Source of the DNA: Paenibacillus glucanolyticus NBRC 15330
GTDB taxonomy: Bacteria > Bacillota > Bacilli > Paenibacillales > Paenibacillaceae
Direction of reading: 5' to 3'
Assembly (NCBI RefSeq): GCF_004000885.1
Contig: NZ_BIMC01000021.1
Location: forward strand, 53,149 to 117,148
DNA: 64,000 nt
Both the position numbers and the translations under genes were made by a program. Below are positions 9,756 to 18,478 of this stretch, piece by piece; position 1 is the first letter of the stretch, and every line of letters starts with the position of its first letter. The notes under the pieces were generated by a model. That model was not told the origin of the DNA. It searched no databases and saw only the letters and a list, made by a program, of their open reading frames with translations.

Positions 9756-10550
9756 ATGGATATTACGATTATTTTTGGCATTCTCGCCGGTCTCGCCGCG
9801 TTGATCGGGGGATTCTTATGGGAAGGCGGTCATCTGAGCGGTCTGCTGCAAGGTGCGGCAGCCCTTATCGTATTCGGCGGCACCATAGCCGCCGTCATCG
9901 TCAGTTTCCCTGCCACCCGGCTCCGCACCATCCCTGCTGCGCTCAAGCTGGCCTTCGGCCGCAGCGAGCGTTCGTCAGAGAAGCTGATTGACGACATCGT
10001 CGATATGTCGGTAACAGCCAGAAGAGACGGCGTGCTGGCGCTGGAGCGCATCTCGGCCGACCACGAGGATCCGTTCCTTCGGGAAGGCATGCAGATGGTT
10101 GTGGACGGCAACGACCCTGAAATGGTGCGGCAAATCCTGGAGCTCGATATCAATGCCGCCGAGCAGAAGCATGAAGGCTATGCCAAAATTTTCGAATCCG
10201 CCGGGGAATATGCCCCTACCATGGGCATCATCGGTACCGTCATGGGATTGATCCATGTATTGGGCAGTCTGCAAGACCCAACCGATCTCGGCCCTTCCAT
10301 CGCTGTTGCATTCACCGCAACTTTATACGGTGTTGCGAGTGCCAATATTATCTTTTTGCCCATTGCATCGAAGATTAAAGCACGCTCCGAAGAAGAAATT
10401 GCAAACATGGAGCTGCTGCTCGAAGGAATTATGGCTGTTCAGAACGGCGAGCACCCGCTGTTGGTCCGCAAAAAGCTAGCCTCCTTCGCTTCCGCTGGCA
10501 CCACGGATACTCCGTCCTCAAGGGGGATCGCGCATGAGACAGCCGAATAG
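9756..10550 (+). CDS. motA: Flagellar motor stator protein MotA
   Basis: MotA forms the ion-channel stator with MotB and generates torque on the flagellar rotor. 264 residues, normal length. Four transmembrane segments are visible: two at the N-terminus and two around 'GIIGTVMGLIHVLGSL' and 'GVASANIIFLPIASKIK'. Between them lies the cytoplasmic loop with the charged residues that touch FliG. AAAGGAG precedes the ATG. It overlaps motB by 17 bases, so the two are co-transcribed and probably translationally coupled. Confidence 0.95.
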   Translation: MDITIIFGILAGLAALIGGFLWEGGHLSGLLQGAAALIVFGGTIAAVIVSFPATRLRTIPAALKLAFGRSERSSEKLIDDIVDMSVTARRDGVLALERISADHEDPFLREGMQMVVDGNDPEMVRQILELDINAAEQKHEGYAKIFESAGEYAPTMGIIGTVMGLIHVLGSLQDPTDLGPSIAVAFTATLYGVASANIIFLPIASKIKARSEEEIANMELLLEGIMAVQNGEHPLLVRKKLASFASAGTTDTPSSRGIAHETAE

Positions 10551-11346
10551 ACGGCGGCGCAACCGTAAGCAGGATGGAAGCGATCAGCGCGACCGCTGGA
10601 TGATCACCTATGCGGATCTGATTACGCTGCTCCTGATCTTTTTTGTTGTAATGTATGCCATGAGTCGGCTGGATACGGAAAAATACAAACTGGTCACCCA
10701 GTCCCTGCAGGCCACCTTCCAGAGCGGTGACAGCATCCTGGAGATGGGTTCGGGCATTACGGGCACAGCCGATACGGAGAACCATAAGAATCCGCCGCCA
10801 CAAACAGCCGTCACTGAGGATAAGGAGGAAGATAACGGGGAAGCACCTTTAACCGAGCGTGAGCTGGCCTTCCGAGCCCAGGAAGAGGAACTTGCGAACT
10901 TTATGGGACTCATTCAGCAGTACGTGAAAGACAACCAGCTGGAGGAGGACATCTTCATTTCGGATGAGCCCCAGGGGATTGCCATTACGTTAAGCGACCG
11001 CTTCCTGTTCGATGTCGGGAAGGCCGAGCTTAAATCCGGGGCTGCCCCGGTGCTCGGCAAGCTGGCAAGCCTGTTCGGCGATTTGAATACAACGGTAAGC
11101 ATCGAAGGGCATACGGACAACGTGCCGATTGGTCGCCACTCCAGCTACAAGGATAACTGGGAGCTATCCGGCGCCCGTGCCATGTCGGTGCTGAGATTCT
11201 TCCTGGAGGACAGCAAGCTGGACCCGGCAGGATTCCAGTACGCTGGTTATGCCGATACCCGTCCGGCAGCGGACAACGCCACACCCGAAGGCAAACAGAA
11301 AAACCGCCGGGTTGAAATCACGGTGTTGAGACAGCTGAAGCAGTAG
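10534..11346 (+). CDS. motB: Flagellar motor stator protein MotB
   Basis: 270 residues. After a basic N-terminus comes a single membrane helix, 'YADLITLLLIFFVVMYAMS', with the ion-carrying aspartate (D of YAD). A plug/linker region follows, then an OmpA-like peptidoglycan-binding domain (about 150-268) with 'IEGHTDNVPI' and 'NRRVEITV'. It partners MotA and anchors the stator to the wall. Whether protons or sodium are used cannot be decided safely from sequence alone. Confidence 0.95.
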   Translation: MRQPNRRRRNRKQDGSDQRDRWMITYADLITLLLIFFVVMYAMSRLDTEKYKLVTQSLQATFQSGDSILEMGSGITGTADTENHKNPPPQTAVTEDKEEDNGEAPLTERELAFRAQEEELANFMGLIQQYVKDNQLEEDIFISDEPQGIAITLSDRFLFDVGKAELKSGAAPVLGKLASLFGDLNTTVSIEGHTDNVPIGRHSSYKDNWELSGARAMSVLRFFLEDSKLDPAGFQYAGYADTRPAADNATPEGKQKNRRVEITVLRQLKQ

Positions 11347-11466
11347 TCTCGTTCTACATAGTGAAGGGTGGATTCAGCTGATTCTTCACATATTCAAACA
11401 GGTCCAACACACTCAAGATGACTTGGGTACCGTGTTGTCGCAGCACACTTTATATTCCATGTAACA

Positions 11467-11514
11467 AGCGCCCGGCAGACTGAATCCATGTACATTCAGA
11501 TCTGGCCAGGCGCT
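11467..11514 (+). terminator. Terminator of motAB
   Basis: A long stem-loop (AGCGCC...CTGAAT pairing with ATTCAG...GGCGCT, with small internal asymmetries) is followed by six T residues on the plus strand. It lies 120 bases after the motB stop. Confidence 0.8.
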
Positions 11515-11600
11515 CTTTTTTATATGAAAATCACGAAACCCAATAATTATGCCGGCAACGACGATATCTCTGCAGTTAACAAGGATTTAAAGCCTTGCGC

Positions 11601-12764
11601 CTAGGCGCCATGCCCTGCCCCGCTCTCGCTTGGCCGCAAGACAACAGACCCTACAGCCAGCAGAATGACAGCCATCAGCCCAAGAACCGCAAGCGGCAAA
11701 CCGATATCAGACAGCGTCCCCCCCGTAGCTGCCGTCTCCACCGCCTCGATCGCCCATTTTTGAGGAATGAAATTGGCGATTTTCTGCATGAAGTCCGGCA
11801 TGATGGCAAGCGGCCAGAAGCATCCGCCCAGCATACAGGTCGGTGTGACGATCATGGAATTGATCATCGCCGCATTTTGCCCGTTCCGGATTAACCCGGC
11901 TACCGTGCTGGCAACCCCTAATGAGACCAGCATGAAAGCCATCAGAATGAGGAAGTGCAGCAATAACGGGATACCGTAATCATAACGGAGTACATACCGG
12001 CTGAGAACAAGCACAATCACCACCTGCAGCGAGCCGACTACCAAGCTGCCCAAGAAATTGCCCAGAGCAATTTGATAAGCTCGCACAGGTGCCGTATAGA
12101 TGCGCGATAGTGTTCTCTGCCTGCGGTCATCCATAATCATGGATACCACGCTGGAGATCAGGGTCATCATAAACATCAGGGTAAACCCCGTAACGTTGGA
12201 GAGCCCCGGTCTGGCATATAAATTTAAATCGGTAACCTGCGTATCCACCCGGTTCTGTGCAGACTGCCCAATCACCTCTTCCAATGCCATCATGGGATTC
12301 ACACTTGGACCTGAGGTCTCCCGGATCAAGGCCGCAGTGCCGCTCAGGCGCGTTGCCGCTGAATCCGCCGTCATTCGAATCATAACCGAAGCTTCCGAGG
12401 TTGATATTTCGTACACCTTCACCGTTGACCATTGTCCTTCCAACAATGCATCGCTGAAGCCCTCCGGTATATAAACACCTACCGTGCTTTTATTCTCTAT
12501 CAGCTCTTCCTTGAGCGTACTTTCGGTCACAGATTGCTTCAGTACATATTGTCCACTACGCTCCAGTTCGCTTATCAGGTATTGACCCGCGGGCCCCTCG
12601 TCCTCATTCACGTAGGAGACCAGAATGCTTGCGGCTGTCGTCTGCCCCATGAGAAACACCGTCAAAGTAACGACCACGCAAGGGACCAGCAGATAAACGA
12701 TCCAGCCCCTTTTTCGCCCAAGCGTCCGCCTTACCATATGCCAGGCAATGGTCAAGCTATGCAT
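11601..12764 (-). CDS. ABC-2 type transporter permease (second permease of a two-permease exporter)
   Basis: About 387 residues with an ABC-2 permease layout: an N-terminal helix, a large extracytoplasmic domain (about 40-180), then five membrane helices in the C-terminal half. The ATG at 12764 (MHSLTIAWH) has a GGAAGG-type ribosome binding site and overlaps the upstream permease by 8 bases. The frame stays open to 12839, but that start would lie deep inside the previous gene. The ATPase plus two permeases plus a divergent two-component system resembles B. subtilis LnrLMN (YfiLMN), which exports polyene antibiotics. The substrate here is unknown. Confidence 0.85.
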   Translation of the reverse strand: MHSLTIAWHMVRRTLGRKRGWIVYLLVPCVVVTLTVFLMGQTTAASILVSYVNEDEGPAGQYLISELERSGQYVLKQSVTESTLKEELIENKSTVGVYIPEGFSDALLEGQWSTVKVYEISTSEASVMIRMTADSAATRLSGTAALIRETSGPSVNPMMALEEVIGQSAQNRVDTQVTDLNLYARPGLSNVTGFTLMFMMTLISSVVSMIMDDRRQRTLSRIYTAPVRAYQIALGNFLGSLVVGSLQVVIVLVLSRYVLRYDYGIPLLLHFLILMAFMLVSLGVASTVAGLIRNGQNAAMINSMIVTPTCMLGGCFWPLAIMPDFMQKIANFIPQKWAIEAVETAATGGTLSDIGLPLAVLGLMAVILLAVGSVVLRPSESGAGHGA

Positions 12765-13938
12765 GGTATCCCACCTTCCTATACATAAACATGGCTGCAG
12801 CGGACAAAGCTGCGGTAATAGCCGCCAGCATGCCGACACAGGTAATAATCAAATGCACTTCGCTATCCAGCATCATCCGGAGCATGCTCTGCATAGCCCA
12901 ATGATTAACGGTGAAGGCTCCGATCTTCTGGAAGAACTCCATAGGCAGCGGCATGAAGCCTCCACTGACAAACGTCATAGCGATAATGATAGCCTGCATC
13001 AACCCTCTGGCCCCTGCAGCTGTCGAAGAAATTAGCGTTATGAACGTGGCAATGGTCATGGACGATAATGCAATTAATACACAGACCATCGTGAGCAGAA
13101 AGGGGTGAGGGCCCCATTTCACGCCATACAGCCACATGGACCCTAGCACGATGGCCGCTGCCTGTGCAAGTGTAATCAAAGTGCAGCCGATAATTTTCCC
13201 TGCAAATATGGTTCCGGGGGTCACCGGTGCGCTTTGCAGACGATAAAGGGTCTTGCTTTCCCGCTCTCCCAGCAGACTGCTGCTTGCCATCAGGCCCGAA
13301 TATAGCAGAAACATAATCAGCATGGCAGCTGCGTAGTATTGCGCCGCCGAATACGTGGATTCTTTCTCACTCAGCTGCCCGATCGTAATGTTCGGTCCGG
13401 GTGTGGCCTCAACAGGCGCTGCGGCTTGTGCCGCAAGAACCTTATCTCGGCCCAGAACAACGGCCTCCGCCTGTTTGTGATTGGCATCTGCAATAAAGGT
13501 TTTAAAGATGGTGTCAGCCACCAGATTGAGATTACGGTCCCTTCCCGGCAGCAATTCAAGTTTTACTTCGTCTCCCTGGTCCATTCGTTCATCAAAAGAA
13601 GCTGGGGTCACTACCGCATAATCCACCTCGCCCCTGCGCAGCTTTCCTTCCGCCTCTTCACGGCTCGCAACGATCTCTTGTACCAGAATGTCTTGTAGTG
13701 CCGGTGTATTCATCAGAGCCTGAATGCTTTTTGGCAGCTGGCCCCCATCCGTAGGACTCAGGACAACTCCTACCCTGACCGGTTGTTGTTTAAATTCCTG
13801 ATCATTACCGAACCAGCCCGAAAGTGCGTTGCCTAATATAAAAATAAGGATCAGCGGCAGCAAAAATTGGTTAATTAGCACCGAGCGGCTGGTAACCATC
13901 CGCCTCAGCTCAAACCAGGCGATAATCATCATATTCAT
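12757..13938 (-). CDS. ABC-2 type transporter permease (first permease)
   Basis: 393 residues. It has the same layout as its downstream neighbour: one N-terminal membrane helix ('LLPLILIFILGNALSGWF'), an extracytoplasmic domain to about 225, then five or six membrane segments. GGAGGAA lies upstream of the ATG. It probably forms a heterodimeric pore with the following permease, energised by the ATPase encoded 45 bases upstream. The length agrees with LnrM-type permeases (family knowledge). Confidence 0.85.
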   Translation of the reverse strand: MNMMIIAWFELRRMVTSRSVLINQFLLPLILIFILGNALSGWFGNDQEFKQQPVRVGVVLSPTDGGQLPKSIQALMNTPALQDILVQEIVASREEAEGKLRRGEVDYAVVTPASFDERMDQGDEVKLELLPGRDRNLNLVADTIFKTFIADANHKQAEAVVLGRDKVLAAQAAAPVEATPGPNITIGQLSEKESTYSAAQYYAAAMLIMFLLYSGLMASSSLLGERESKTLYRLQSAPVTPGTIFAGKIIGCTLITLAQAAAIVLGSMWLYGVKWGPHPFLLTMVCVLIALSSMTIATFITLISSTAAGARGLMQAIIIAMTFVSGGFMPLPMEFFQKIGAFTVNHWAMQSMLRMMLDSEVHLIITCVGMLAAITAALSAAAMFMYRKVGYHA

Positions 13939-13983
13939 CTCCGGTATTCCTCCTTCATAGATTCCCAGACGTAACGCATGTGT

Positions 13984-14937
13984 TTAATCGCGGAGCGTCC
14001 GCCCGGTCAAACTGAGAAACAACGTTTCGAGGTCCGGCTCCTCACACTGCAAGGTTCGGAGAATGGTATCATGTTTACTGCAGATGAACAGGATATCCTG
14101 CAGCTCATTCTGGGCCGAAGGCACATAGACCTGAATCTCGCTGTCATTCTGCGTAACGCGCCTTACACGCGGATGAATCGTCAGTTGCTCGATCAAGTCC
14201 TGCGTTATCCCATCTGCGGTAAGGATGATTTTCTCCTCATGGGCGACACGCGCCCGAAGCTCCTGCTGCGTTCCGCAAGCGATGACATGACCTTGATCCA
14301 TAATCGCCACCCGGTCACTGATCGCGGCAACTTCCTCCATGTAATGACTTGTATAGATAACGGTAGAGCCCATACGGTTCAGTGTCTTCACTGATTCCAA
14401 GATATGATTGCGCGACTGCGGATCAATTCCCACCGTTGGCTCATCCATGATAATAAGTTTCGGACGGTGCGTGATCGAGCAGGCAATGTTCAGTCTTCTC
14501 TTCATCCCGCCGGAGAAGGTTGACGGCCGTTCTTTAGCCCGGTCCTGCAGCCCGACAAACTCCAGTGCCTCCTCCACCCGTTCCTTCAGCAGATTGCCGC
14601 GCAGTCCATACAATTTCGCAAAAAAAGTGACATTGTCCCAAGCGGACATCTCTTCATATAGGGCCAGATCCTGCGGCACCAATCCGATTCTCCGCTTCAC
14701 TTCCAGCGGCTGCTCTTCAATCGAGATACCGTCAACTTTAATGCTGCCCTGGTCCTTCGAGAGAAGCCCGCAGATCATGTTGATGGATGTGCTCTTGCCG
14801 GCCCCGTTCGGTCCGAGAAGCCCGAAGATCTCGCCTTCATTCACTTCCAGGTTCATATGGTCCACCGACAGCTTGCTACCGTATCGTTTCACGACATCTT
14901 TCATCTGCAGAAAGACCGCCATCATCACCAACTCCAT
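13984..14937 (-). CDS. ABC transporter ATP-binding protein (drug-export type)
   Basis: 317 residues. Walker A 'GLLGPNGAGKST', signature 'FSGGMKRRLNIA', Walker B 'LIIMDEPTVGID' and the His switch region 'SHYMEEV' are intact. The C-terminal extension after residue 220 is typical of ABC-2 exporter ATPases (CcmA/LnrL group). First gene of a three-gene transporter operon, divergent from a sensor kinase. The start could also be the internal ATG a few codons on; the choice is not critical. Confidence 0.92.
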   Translation of the reverse strand: MELVMMAVFLQMKDVVKRYGSKLSVDHMNLEVNEGEIFGLLGPNGAGKSTSINMICGLLSKDQGSIKVDGISIEEQPLEVKRRIGLVPQDLALYEEMSAWDNVTFFAKLYGLRGNLLKERVEEALEFVGLQDRAKERPSTFSGGMKRRLNIACSITHRPKLIIMDEPTVGIDPQSRNHILESVKTLNRMGSTVIYTSHYMEEVAAISDRVAIMDQGHVIACGTQQELRARVAHEEKIILTADGITQDLIEQLTIHPRVRRVTQNDSEIQVYVPSAQNELQDILFICSKHDTILRTLQCEEPDLETLFLSLTGRTLRD

Positions 14938-14963
14938 TTCTTTCGTATCTATCCGTTAAGTTC

Positions 14964-15060
14964 ATTTTATCTAAGACCCTCAGCTCTTGAAGGTAGAGGA
15001 AGTCACCTTATACGGGTGACGAAAGTCATCTCCTTATGTAAAACATCCTTGTGATATAAT
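14964..15060. promoter_or_regulatory. Divergent regulatory region between exporter operon and two-component system
   Basis: Towards the kinase there is an extended -10, TGATATAAT (15052-15060). Towards the ATPase there is a weaker pair, TTCAAG (14986-14991), 16-base spacer, TAAAAT (14964-14969), on the minus strand. Between them lie three related half-sites: GTCACC (15002-15007), GGTGAC (15015-15020) and GTCATC (15025-15030), the last two forming an inverted repeat around GAAA. This is a plausible operator for the neighbouring LuxR-type response regulator. Its use is inferred from position. Confidence 0.5.
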
Positions 15061-15092
15061 GAAGCCAATCGTGTGTACGGTTTGATTTTATT

Positions 15093-16280
15093 ATGGAAAA
15101 GGGTGCTTATCGCATTGTGACCTCCCCACTCACCTATCTGCGCTACGGCCTGATTCTCCTTCCCGCTGCGGCTGATATCTTTCTGCAGCAGCTCGACTAT
15201 TATGGAGAATACATGGTGTACTTTCTGCTCTTTCTGGCCCTTACAGTGTTAAGCCGCTTTGTACGATCCCCAGCCTATCTAAGAGCAGCGGTGCTGCTGG
15301 AGATGGCGCTGTCCCTGTGGTTATGCCATCAATACGGCTTCATGATGGTCTTCCTGTCCGTGTCTGCATTATGTGTCTATCTGCCCTTGTTTCAGGAGCG
15401 GTCAAGCAAATTCTGGATGGCAACCGCCCATCTCGTGCTGCTGAACATCGCCATTACCGATTATGATCCACTGCTGATTACAACGGCCAATCTCCTCTTT
15501 CTGTTTCTGGCCGTAACGTTCAGTCATATCCATCGGATGAATCAGAAACAAGTTGACCATATTCAGTTATACGACGAGCTCAAGAGACTTCATTTCCAGC
15601 AGGATGAGGCAGGTAGACAATTGCTGCAATTCGCGCATCAGGTAGAGAACGCGGCACAGGTGGAGGAACGCCACCGCATCTCGCGCCAGCTCCATGACGA
15701 CATCGGCCACCGGCTGATTCGCGTCAAAATGATGATGGAAGCCGCCCTCCAAGTCGTACCTCATGATCCGGCCCGAGGTATGGATATGCTGCATCAGATC
15801 CGTGACCAGTTAGGACAGAGCATGGAGCAAATGCGCACGGCTGTAAAACAAATGAGCCCCGGCAGACGTATTGCTGACGATTATTCCTTGAGTCGGCTGC
15901 TTGAGGAAACGGGGAGGGAGACCGGAATCGAAACCGAACTTATCCTGCACGGCATGCCCTATCCGCTCTATCCTAGTCAGCAGGTGGTTCTGTATAAAAA
16001 TGCCCGAGAAGCCATAACCAACGCCATCCGCCATGGCGAAGCCGGACGGGTTGAAATCTTGCTTCACTACGGGGAACAGGAAATTCGAATGGAGGTTTCC
16101 AATAACGGGGAGGTCAAAGAGACGGTCGCCCATGCGGCTGTCCCTGAACGTCAAGGCATCGGTCTAAGCGGCATGCTTGAACGAACTCAAGTTGTTGGTG
16201 GGACGTTAGAGATACGGCGAACGGCACCTTTTACCGTCATCACCCGGCTACCTGTCTATCGAAAGAGTGAGATTGTGTAA
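15093..16280 (+). CDS. Sensor histidine kinase (HisKA_3 / NarL-LnrJ type)
   Basis: 395 residues. Five or six membrane helices fill residues 15-145 with no sizeable outside loop, which suggests sensing within the membrane. The HisKA_3 box 'RISRQLHDDIGHRL' places the phosphorylated His at about 201. The ATPase domain shows 'NAREAITNAIRHGEA' (N box) and 'GIGLSGMLERTQ' (G box). It is followed 37 bases on by its response regulator and faces the ABC exporter operon. This is the typical layout of antibiotic-sensing kinases such as LnrJ (YfiJ). Confidence 0.92.
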   Translation: MEKGAYRIVTSPLTYLRYGLILLPAAADIFLQQLDYYGEYMVYFLLFLALTVLSRFVRSPAYLRAAVLLEMALSLWLCHQYGFMMVFLSVSALCVYLPLFQERSSKFWMATAHLVLLNIAITDYDPLLITTANLLFLFLAVTFSHIHRMNQKQVDHIQLYDELKRLHFQQDEAGRQLLQFAHQVENAAQVEERHRISRQLHDDIGHRLIRVKMMMEAALQVVPHDPARGMDMLHQIRDQLGQSMEQMRTAVKQMSPGRRIADDYSLSRLLEETGRETGIETELILHGMPYPLYPSQQVVLYKNAREAITNAIRHGEAGRVEILLHYGEQEIRMEVSNNGEVKETVAHAAVPERQGIGLSGMLERTQVVGGTLEIRRTAPFTVITRLPVYRKSEIV

Positions 16281-16317
16281 TTCGATATCTATATTTTAGT
16301 AAAGGTCGTGGACATCC

Positions 16318-16968
16318 ATGATATCAGTTCTGATTGTAGATGATGACCCGTTTATTCGAGAAAGTCTGAAGTTGCTGGTAGGGATGGACCCGGATATTGA
16401 AATCTCCGGTGTCGCGGCACACGGCGAAGAAGCTCTGGCTTTATTGGAGGGTGGACTTACGGCAGACGTGATCCTCATGGACATCCGCATGCCGGTATGC
16501 GACGGCGTTGAAGGCACGCGGCGAATTCGCCAACAACACCCGGGCACTCGGGTACTCGTGCTGACGACATTCGATGATGATGATTACATTGTGGAAGCGC
16601 TGCGGAACGGGGCCAGCGGATATCTGCTCAAAAACATTCCGCCGGACCGGATCATCCAGGGTATCAAAACGGTATACGACGGTAACATGCTGATCCATCC
16701 GGATATTGCCCGCAAGCTGACCGGCATGCTCCGTCCTGCACCCCAATCGGTCTCCCAGTCTGATGTTCTTGGATCATTAGGTCTTACCCCGGCCGAGAAG
16801 AATATTGTCGGCCTTATTGCAGAAGGCCTGTCCAACAAGGAAATTGCCGGCCAGCTCTACTTAAGCGAAGGTACCATCAAGAACTACGTAACCGAAATAT
16901 TAGGCAAGCTGAATCTTCGGGACCGGACGCAAATCGCTATTTTTTATCTAAAAAAAGTGCAGGCTTAG
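16318..16968 (+). CDS. LuxR/NarL-family response regulator
   Basis: 216 residues. The receiver domain has the acidic pair 'VDDD', the phospho-acceptor Asp at about 55 in 'VILMDIRMP', and a Lys in 'LLKN'. The C-terminal LuxR helix-turn-helix (about 152-210) contains 'GLSNKEIAGQLYLSEGTIKNYV'. Co-transcribed with the upstream kinase; it probably controls the divergent exporter through the half-sites near 15002-15030. Confidence 0.93.
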   Translation: MISVLIVDDDPFIRESLKLLVGMDPDIEISGVAAHGEEALALLEGGLTADVILMDIRMPVCDGVEGTRRIRQQHPGTRVLVLTTFDDDDYIVEALRNGASGYLLKNIPPDRIIQGIKTVYDGNMLIHPDIARKLTGMLRPAPQSVSQSDVLGSLGLTPAEKNIVGLIAEGLSNKEIAGQLYLSEGTIKNYVTEILGKLNLRDRTQIAIFYLKKVQA

Positions 16969-17007
16969 ACCATTTCGCATTCTGCGTTAGCATATAAAGT
17001 CAAATAA

Positions 17008-17040
17008 AACAGGCCCTTGTCCATAGGACAAGGGCCTGTT
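17008..17040. terminator. Bidirectional terminator between response regulator and minJ
   Basis: A perfect 15-base stem (17008-17022 with 17026-17040) with a 3-base loop. It sits between two converging genes, and A-rich and T-rich flanks occur on either side. Confidence 0.8.
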
Positions 17041-17050
17041 AATTGTTCAT

Positions 17051-18370
17051 TCACGAATGGAATCCTGCATCTTCGGAGCCACCGGGCGTCTTGCCCTCAG
17101 ATGATCCTCGCTTGCTGCGAAGATGAAGTTTATTCGCTAGCAGGGTCAGCAAGCTTACCGGCTTCAAACCTACCGCTATGCCATCCCTCGGATCCGGAGC
17201 AACGATGGCTCCCAACTGATGATGATCGCCCGCGTAAATCGCACGCTGCAGGAACTTGCTCTCGCCTTGATGGTTCTGAACCTCCAGCTTACAGAAGGCC
17301 GAATTCTGCCGCAGCGCTCCATGCAGCTGCTCCTTGCTGTGAATCAGTTTGCCATTCACCTTCAGAATCGTCTCTCCCGCAAGAATGCCAAGCTCGCTTG
17401 CCGGGCTATCCGGAAGGACTGCGAGTACTCGCAGTCCACGAATCGGATGCACAAAGATCGGGCTTCGCTGCTGCTCTTCATAACGGCTGTACCACACCAA
17501 ACCTTCATGGAGCAGCAGCGCTGCTAATGCAGCCACGATCATAAGCGGCGTCCACCACTCGGCCAGCAGGCTCAATGCCAGCACGGTCGCCGCATAAAAT
17601 ACAAGCCGTTTCGCCGTAATTCCCGCCTTCTCCTGCGGCAGCATGCTCTGCGTCATTTCCCCGAAGCCAATCACGACCGGGAGCGCCATCATCGTAAAGC
17701 CGCCGCTCCAGGCATCGCCCCCGAAGAATGGGGTCCACGGCAGCACACTGCCTCCGCCAACCGCGGGGACAAGCAAGAACAGGGGCAGCGGCCAGAAGCT
17801 CTGCATATGATAGCCGCCCACAAGTCTGCCGCGCTTTCCTTCCAGAAACAGAGGGGTTGCAAAGCCCGAGCCTTGGAGCCTGACCAGCATGGCTTCTGCA
17901 AAGTGCAATACGGCGGATAAAGCCAGCAATGCCGGGATATCCAGACTAAGGATTGTCGTCGTTACATGGCTGATCCAGCCGTCTGGCTGCCAGTTCGGAA
18001 ACCAGCCTAGGACGAACTGGAGGATGCCAAGCAGCCCGATGGAATAAGCAAAGCATAAATACCGAATATGAAACAGCATCAGAATCAGCGAAGTCACCCA
18101 AATGCATAGGATGGCTTCCAAACTTAACGATATACCCAGGAAGGCCACAACGATGGAAACGGCGATGCCTGCCAGCACCCCACCGAGAAACGTCCGCCAG
18201 GTCTGAATTCCCCAAGAATGCAGCTTCACATGGAACAGCTTACGCTCCACCAGCACCTGCCTTCGGTAAAACAGCATCACAAACAAAATCGAAATATAAT
18301 AAAAGGGCTGCGTCAGCAGTTGTATGCCTGCGTCTATCCCATACATAAGCAGTTGTTTCAATGTCTCCAA
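17051..18370 (-). CDS. minJ: MinJ-like polytopic PDZ-domain protein (division site placement)
   Basis: 439 residues. About eight to ten membrane helices occupy residues 10-310. A C-terminal PDZ domain (about 325-410) contains 'GLRVLAVLPDSPASELGILAGETILKVNG'-type sequence. In B. subtilis MinJ (YvjD) bridges DivIVA and MinD and lies directly after ctpB; the same order here (ftsE, ftsX, hydrolase, ctpB, this gene) supports the call. It ends 11 bases from the shared terminator hairpin. It could instead be a generic PDZ membrane protein; the symbol rests mainly on context. Confidence 0.75.
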   Translation of the reverse strand: METLKQLLMYGIDAGIQLLTQPFYYISILFVMLFYRRQVLVERKLFHVKLHSWGIQTWRTFLGGVLAGIAVSIVVAFLGISLSLEAILCIWVTSLILMLFHIRYLCFAYSIGLLGILQFVLGWFPNWQPDGWISHVTTTILSLDIPALLALSAVLHFAEAMLVRLQGSGFATPLFLEGKRGRLVGGYHMQSFWPLPLFLLVPAVGGGSVLPWTPFFGGDAWSGGFTMMALPVVIGFGEMTQSMLPQEKAGITAKRLVFYAATVLALSLLAEWWTPLMIVAALAALLLHEGLVWYSRYEEQQRSPIFVHPIRGLRVLAVLPDSPASELGILAGETILKVNGKLIHSKEQLHGALRQNSAFCKLEVQNHQGESKFLQRAIYAGDHHQLGAIVAPDPRDGIAVGLKPVSLLTLLANKLHLRSKRGSSEGKTPGGSEDAGFHS

Positions 18371-18453
18371 CAGCTTGCCACGCTCCTTTCAGCTCTAAAA
18401 CGTAGTTCAAAATTCAAGAAACACTTCAACTGAACATGCACCTTAAAAGAAAA

Positions 18454-18478
18454 AAGAAGGCTAAAATTCAGCCTTCTT
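18454..18478 (-). terminator. Terminator overlapping the ctpB stop codon
   Basis: The stem arms 18454-18462 and 18470-18478 pair over 9 bases, followed on the minus strand by a T run (18447-18454). The ctpB stop codon (18477-18479) lies within the stem. Confidence 0.8.
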
